In this document: positions 60,769 through 64,000 of the stretch, in pieces
How positions within the stretch are numbered: position 1 is the stretch's first letter
How the letters are laid out: each line of letters starts with the position of its first letter
DNA from: Pseudoduganella namucuonensis
Lineage (GTDB): Bacteria > Pseudomonadota > Gammaproteobacteria > Burkholderiales > Burkholderiaceae_D
DNA length: 64,000 nt
Assembly: GCF_900116645.1 (NCBI RefSeq)
Contig: NZ_FPBO01000008.1
Location: 1-64,000 of the forward strand
Direction of reading: 5' to 3'
Notes under the pieces: model-generated
What the model saw: only the letters and a program-made list of their open reading frames with translations
What the model was told of the DNA's origin: nothing
The model's database searches: none
Translations under genes and position numbers: made by a program

Positions 60769-63483
60769 TCAAGATTTGTGGTGATCGCCCCGCCGCGCCA
60801 GCGCTTCCCGCACCCGCTGCGCCAGCTGCTCCCTGCGGTAAGGCTTGCTGAGCAGCTGCACCCCCTCCTGCAACCGCCCCTTGCTGGTCAGCGCGTTGCG
60901 CGTGTAGCCGGAGGTGAACAGCACCGCCATGCGCGGCAGCATCGCGCTCGCCAGCGCCGCCAGCTCGGTGCTGGACACCGGCCCCGGCATCACCACGTCC
61001 GTGAACAGCAGGTCGATCGCTATCCCGCCCCGCACGATGGCCAGTGCGCGCTCGCCATCCTCCGCGTCCAGCACCGTGTAGCCCAGTTCGGTCAAGGTGT
61101 TGATGGCGATCTGCCTGACCTCGGCGTCGTCCTCCACCACCAGGATGGTTTCGCTGCCGCCCTCGGCCGATTCCTCCGCGGCCGCCGCCGGCTGGTCGGC
61201 GTTGGCCATGGAGCGGGGCAGGTAGATCACCACCGTCGTCCCCTCGCCGGGCGCGCTTTCAAGGTGGATGTGCCCGCCGCTTTGCTTGACGAAGCCGTAA
61301 GCCATGCTCAGCCCCAGCCCCGTGCCCTGGCCGACCGGCTTGGTCGTGAAGAAGGGCTCGAAGGCCATCGCCATCACGTCCGGCGGCATGCCGCCGCCGG
61401 TGTCGGTCACGGTCAGGCGCACGTAGTCGCCCGCCGCCACGTCCACCAGCGCGTGCGCGGCGGCGGTGTCCAGCGTGGCGTTCGCCAGCGCGATGGTGAG
61501 CACGCCGCCCTCCGGCATGGCGTCGCGGCCGTTGATGGCGAGGTTGACGATGACGTTCTCCAGCTGCCCCGGGTCGACCAGCGAGTTCCACACGCCGTCG
61601 CCGGCCTCCACCCGCACCCGCACCGCGTCGCCGACGGCGCGCTGCAGCAGGTCGTCCATGTCCAGCAGGATGGCGCCGGGATCGAGCACCCGCGGCTGCA
61701 GCGGCTGGCGCCGCGCGAACGCCAGCAGTTGCGACGACAGCTTGGCGCCGCGGTCGGTCACCGATTGCATGCGCTTCAGCCGCTCCTCGATGCGCTCGTT
61801 GCCCTTGGCGATCAGTTGCAGCAGCTGGATGTTGCCGCCGATGACGTGCAGCACGTTGTTGAAGTCGTGCGCGATGCCGCCGGTGAGCTTGCCCACCGCC
61901 TCCAGCTTTTGCGCGTGCTGCAGCGCGTTGCGGGTCTGCTCCAGGGCCAGCGTGCGTTCCGCCTCCAGCCGCTGCGCCGCGTGCAGCCGCCGCTGCTCCG
62001 CCGCCAGCCGCTCGTTGGTTTCGCGCAGCTGGTGTTCGTTTTCCTTGGCGCGGGTGATGTCGGTGTGGGTGCCGATGGTGCGCACCGGCAGGCCGGCCGC
62101 GTCGCGCGTGACGGCGGCGCCGCGCGCCAGTATCCACTTCCAGCCGCCGTCCTTGCACAGCATCCGGTATTCCGCCTGGTAGGGCGCGCTGGCGCTGTTC
62201 AGGTAGGCCTGGAAGGTGGCGAACACGCGCTCCCTGTCGTCCGGATGCAGCAGGCGCTCCCATTCCTCCGGCGCGTTGCGGATGTCCGCCATCGCATAGC
62301 CCAGCATTTCGCGCCAGCGCGCCGAATACACCACCTCGCCGGTGACGCTGTTGCCGTCCCATACGCCGTCGCCGGCGCCCTCCAGCGCGTATTTCCAGCG
62401 GAATTCGCTTTCGCCCAGCTGCTGCGTCATGTTCCTGGCCAGGGCCAGCGCGCGGCCGCGGCCGGTCGCCAGTATCCACACCAGCAGCGCGACCATCACG
62501 CTACCCACCACGCCCACCGTGGCGATCAGGCGTGGCCGGTCCGACTGCAGCCGGGCCTCGAACACGGGCGCCGAGCGCACGTCCAGCGTCCAGGGCCGGC
62601 CGGCGATCACGATCAGCCGCGTTTCCTGGAACATGGGCCGGTGCCGCGCCGCCGCGCCCGCGTGCGAGTCGTAGAGCAGGGCCTCGTCGCGCGCGGTGGC
62701 GCCGTCGTAGATGGAGAGGATCACGTCGCTGAAGCGCTCGCCGCCCAGGCCGGCCATCAGGTCGTTCATGCGGAACGGCGCGCCCACCCAGCCGATGTGG
62801 TGCGCGCGCCGTTCCTCCAGCGTGGCGGTGGGCATGCCGCGCCGGTACACCGGCAGGTACATCACCAGGCCGGCCTGCGGGTCGCGGCCGTTTTCCTGGA
62901 TCAGGCGCACCTTGGCCGAGGCCGAGACCCGCCCGCTGTCGCGCGCGCGCTCCATCGCGGCGCGGCGGTTGGGCTCGGTCAACATGTCGAAGCCGAGCGC
63001 GCGCGGGTTCAGCCCGGTGAAGGGCTCGATGTGGGAGATGGCCGAGTAGAGCGGGCGCGCGCCGGCCGGGTGCACCTCGTACGGCACGCCGCTGGCGCGC
63101 ATGGCGGCGACGTGGGGCGCCACTTGCGCGGGTGTCAGCAGGGGCGCCAGGGCGATGCCCTGGATGCCGGGGAACATGTCCTCCAGCCGCAGCGAGGCGA
63201 CGTACAGCCGGAAGTCGTCGCGCTTGACGTCCATCGAGCCGAGCAGGAAGGCCTGGACCCCGCGCTGGACCTGGGCGTAGGTCGCCATGCGCTCCTCGAT
63301 GCGGCGCTGGGTCTGCCTGACCTGGAAGTCGAACTCGGCCTGCCGGTAGCGCGTCAATTGCTGCTGCGACATCTGCCAGGTGCCGTAGGTGGCGGCCAGC
63401 GCCACGAGGAACACGGCCAGGGACAGCAGCAGGGGCGTGCGCCGGCCGGGGGATACGGACTGCTTGTTTTCGCGTTGCGGCAT
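60769..63483 (-). CDS. CHASE-PAS hybrid sensor histidine kinase with receiver domain
   Basis: This protein of about 904 residues has a membrane helix (about 18-36, LLLSLAVFLVALAATYGTWQ), a periplasmic CHASE domain (about 65-300; MFPGIQGIALAPLL, IEPFTGLNPRALGFDMLTEP), a second helix (about 320-340), a PAS/PAC domain (360-485), a phosphoacceptor GKLTGGIAHDFNNVLHVIGG, HATPase (EPFFTTKPVGQGTGLGLSMA) and a C-terminal receiver (ILVVEDDAEVRQ, LLFTDVVMPG). ATG 63483 was chosen; a GTG four codons upstream is also possible and neither has a clear ribosome site. Confidence 0.9.
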   Translation of the reverse strand: MPQRENKQSVSPGRRTPLLLSLAVFLVALAATYGTWQMSQQQLTRYRQAEFDFQVRQTQRRIEERMATYAQVQRGVQAFLLGSMDVKRDDFRLYVASLRLEDMFPGIQGIALAPLLTPAQVAPHVAAMRASGVPYEVHPAGARPLYSAISHIEPFTGLNPRALGFDMLTEPNRRAAMERARDSGRVSASAKVRLIQENGRDPQAGLVMYLPVYRRGMPTATLEERRAHHIGWVGAPFRMNDLMAGLGGERFSDVILSIYDGATARDEALLYDSHAGAAARHRPMFQETRLIVIAGRPWTLDVRSAPVFEARLQSDRPRLIATVGVVGSVMVALLVWILATGRGRALALARNMTQQLGESEFRWKYALEGAGDGVWDGNSVTGEVVYSARWREMLGYAMADIRNAPEEWERLLHPDDRERVFATFQAYLNSASAPYQAEYRMLCKDGGWKWILARGAAVTRDAAGLPVRTIGTHTDITRAKENEHQLRETNERLAAEQRRLHAAQRLEAERTLALEQTRNALQHAQKLEAVGKLTGGIAHDFNNVLHVIGGNIQLLQLIAKGNERIEERLKRMQSVTDRGAKLSSQLLAFARRQPLQPRVLDPGAILLDMDDLLQRAVGDAVRVRVEAGDGVWNSLVDPGQLENVIVNLAINGRDAMPEGGVLTIALANATLDTAAAHALVDVAAGDYVRLTVTDTGGGMPPDVMAMAFEPFFTTKPVGQGTGLGLSMAYGFVKQSGGHIHLESAPGEGTTVVIYLPRSMANADQPAAAAEESAEGGSETILVVEDDAEVRQIAINTLTELGYTVLDAEDGERALAIVRGGIAIDLLFTDVVMPGPVSSTELAALASAMLPRMAVLFTSGYTRNALTSKGRLQEGVQLLSKPYRREQLAQRVREALARRGDHHKS

Positions 63484-63553
63484 CTTGGTCGCCACTGGCG
63501 GGCGCGGTTCCGGGCAAGACTGGATTATGGACGCGCCGCCGTATTCCTGTCGC

Positions 63554-64000
63554 TCAGTCCGGGAAGCGCTCGTTGATGGCCAGTGCCTTGTCGATGTTGT
63601 TGATCAGCAGCTCCACATACACCGGGTCCAGGTGTTGGCCCGCCACCTCGCGCAGGTGGCCGACCACCTCGCCGATCGGCCACGCGTCCTTGTAGCAGCG
63701 CTTGTGCATCAGCGCGTCGAACACGTCGGCCACGGCGACGATGCGCGCGTACAGGTGGATCTGCTCGCCGCGCAGGCCCTGCGGGTAGCCGCTGCCGTCG
63801 AATTTCTCGTGGTGCTGGTGGGCGATCACGGCGGCGGCCTTCAGGATCGGCCGCTGCGAGCCGTCCAGGATGGACAGGCCCACCGCCGGGTGCTGCTTCA
63901 TGATCTCCCATTCGGCCGCGTCCAGCTTGCCCGGTTTCAGCAGCACCGCGTCCGGGGTGGCGATCTTGCCGATGTCGTGCATCGGCGCGGCTTGCTTGAG
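63554..64000 (-). CDS. HD-GYP domain protein, C-terminal part
   Basis: The frame is open at the window edge, so only the last 148 codons are seen. They contain the catalytic core of an HD-GYP c-di-GMP phosphodiesterase: MHDIGKIATPDAVLLKPGKL, HHEKFDGSGYPQGL and RIVAVADVFDALMHKRCYKD. An upstream receiver or sensor domain is expected to the right. It lies 70 bp before the hybrid kinase gene on the same strand and may be its partner. Confidence 0.92.
   Translation of the reverse strand, partial: LKQAAPMHDIGKIATPDAVLLKPGKLDAAEWEIMKQHPAVGLSILDGSQRPILKAAAVIAHQHHEKFDGSGYPQGLRGEQIHLYARIVAVADVFDALMHKRCYKDAWPIGEVVGHLREVAGQHLDPVYVELLINNIDKALAINERFPD

Noticed and set aside
1..64000. CRISPR arrays, tRNA or rRNA genes
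   Set aside because: No regularly spaced direct repeats and no clover-leaf or rRNA-like segments were noticed; a tRNA scan would settle this.

Overview
The window is GC-rich (roughly two thirds G+C by eye) and reads as the chromosome of a beta-proteobacterium, most likely of the Oxalobacteraceae (Massilia/Duganella type). The evidence is the two Gram-negative porins ending in Phe, TamA/TamB, QueC, tandem DUF3108 proteins, an MksFEB-like condensin operon, many periplasmic-sensing signal-transduction proteins, and short GGGGTCAG-type palindromes. Genus placement is an inference, because no rRNA gene is present. No tRNA, rRNA or CRISPR array was seen.

Layout. 1-3.5 kb: the end of an IS3-family (IS2-group) element that has cut the 3' end of a large, lower-GC gene with a HigA-like HTH (possible defence gene). 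3.8-5.8 kb: two tandem DUF3108 proteins. 5.9-11.1 kb: a kleisin/KITE/SMC operon without a JetD/MksG nuclease. 11.1-15.9 kb: a GbsR-type regulator operon with a truncated DCC gene and a membrane-anchored TIGR01777 oxidoreductase, then a membrane protein and a D-amino acid dehydrogenase. 15.9-22.2 kb: tamB and tamA. 22.4-27.2 kb: queC, a CHASE/PAS/GAF/GGDEF diguanylate cyclase and two small genes.

27.3-49.1 kb holds a large accessory catabolic region. A ten-gene operon (28.3-38.2 kb) carries a LivHMGF-type importer with its binding protein, a cupin, a catalytically altered enolase homologue, a flavin reductase, an extradiol dioxygenase, a carboxymuconolactone-decarboxylase-family protein and an alcohol dehydrogenase. 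Two fumarylacetoacetase-family enzymes, a porin, a 2-hydroxyacid dehydrogenase, a small-molecule kinase, a chemoreceptor and a LacI regulator lie around it. Six copies of a TGCTAACGTTAGCA-like operator sit in the promoters of this set, so it looks like one LacI regulon. It is interrupted by a BlaI/M56-peptidase/hydrolase cassette (38.3-41.7 kb) with its own clear operators.

49.1-56.7 kb is a second catabolic unit. A seven-gene operon (intradiol dioxygenase, SDR, BKACE, quinone oxidoreductase, cupin, DctA-type transporter, porin) is divergent from a second LacI regulator, with two identical ACGCGATCGTTCGCGT sites between them. It suggests ring cleavage feeding a BKACE-based exit to CoA esters in place of a CoA transferase plus thiolase.

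56.7-64 kb: an unknown gene with a very good LexA box, a GAF-GAF histidine kinase, a DUF5677 protein, the chimeric remnant of an NYN/ParS-antitoxin locus, a CHASE hybrid histidine kinase, and an HD-GYP protein running off the end.
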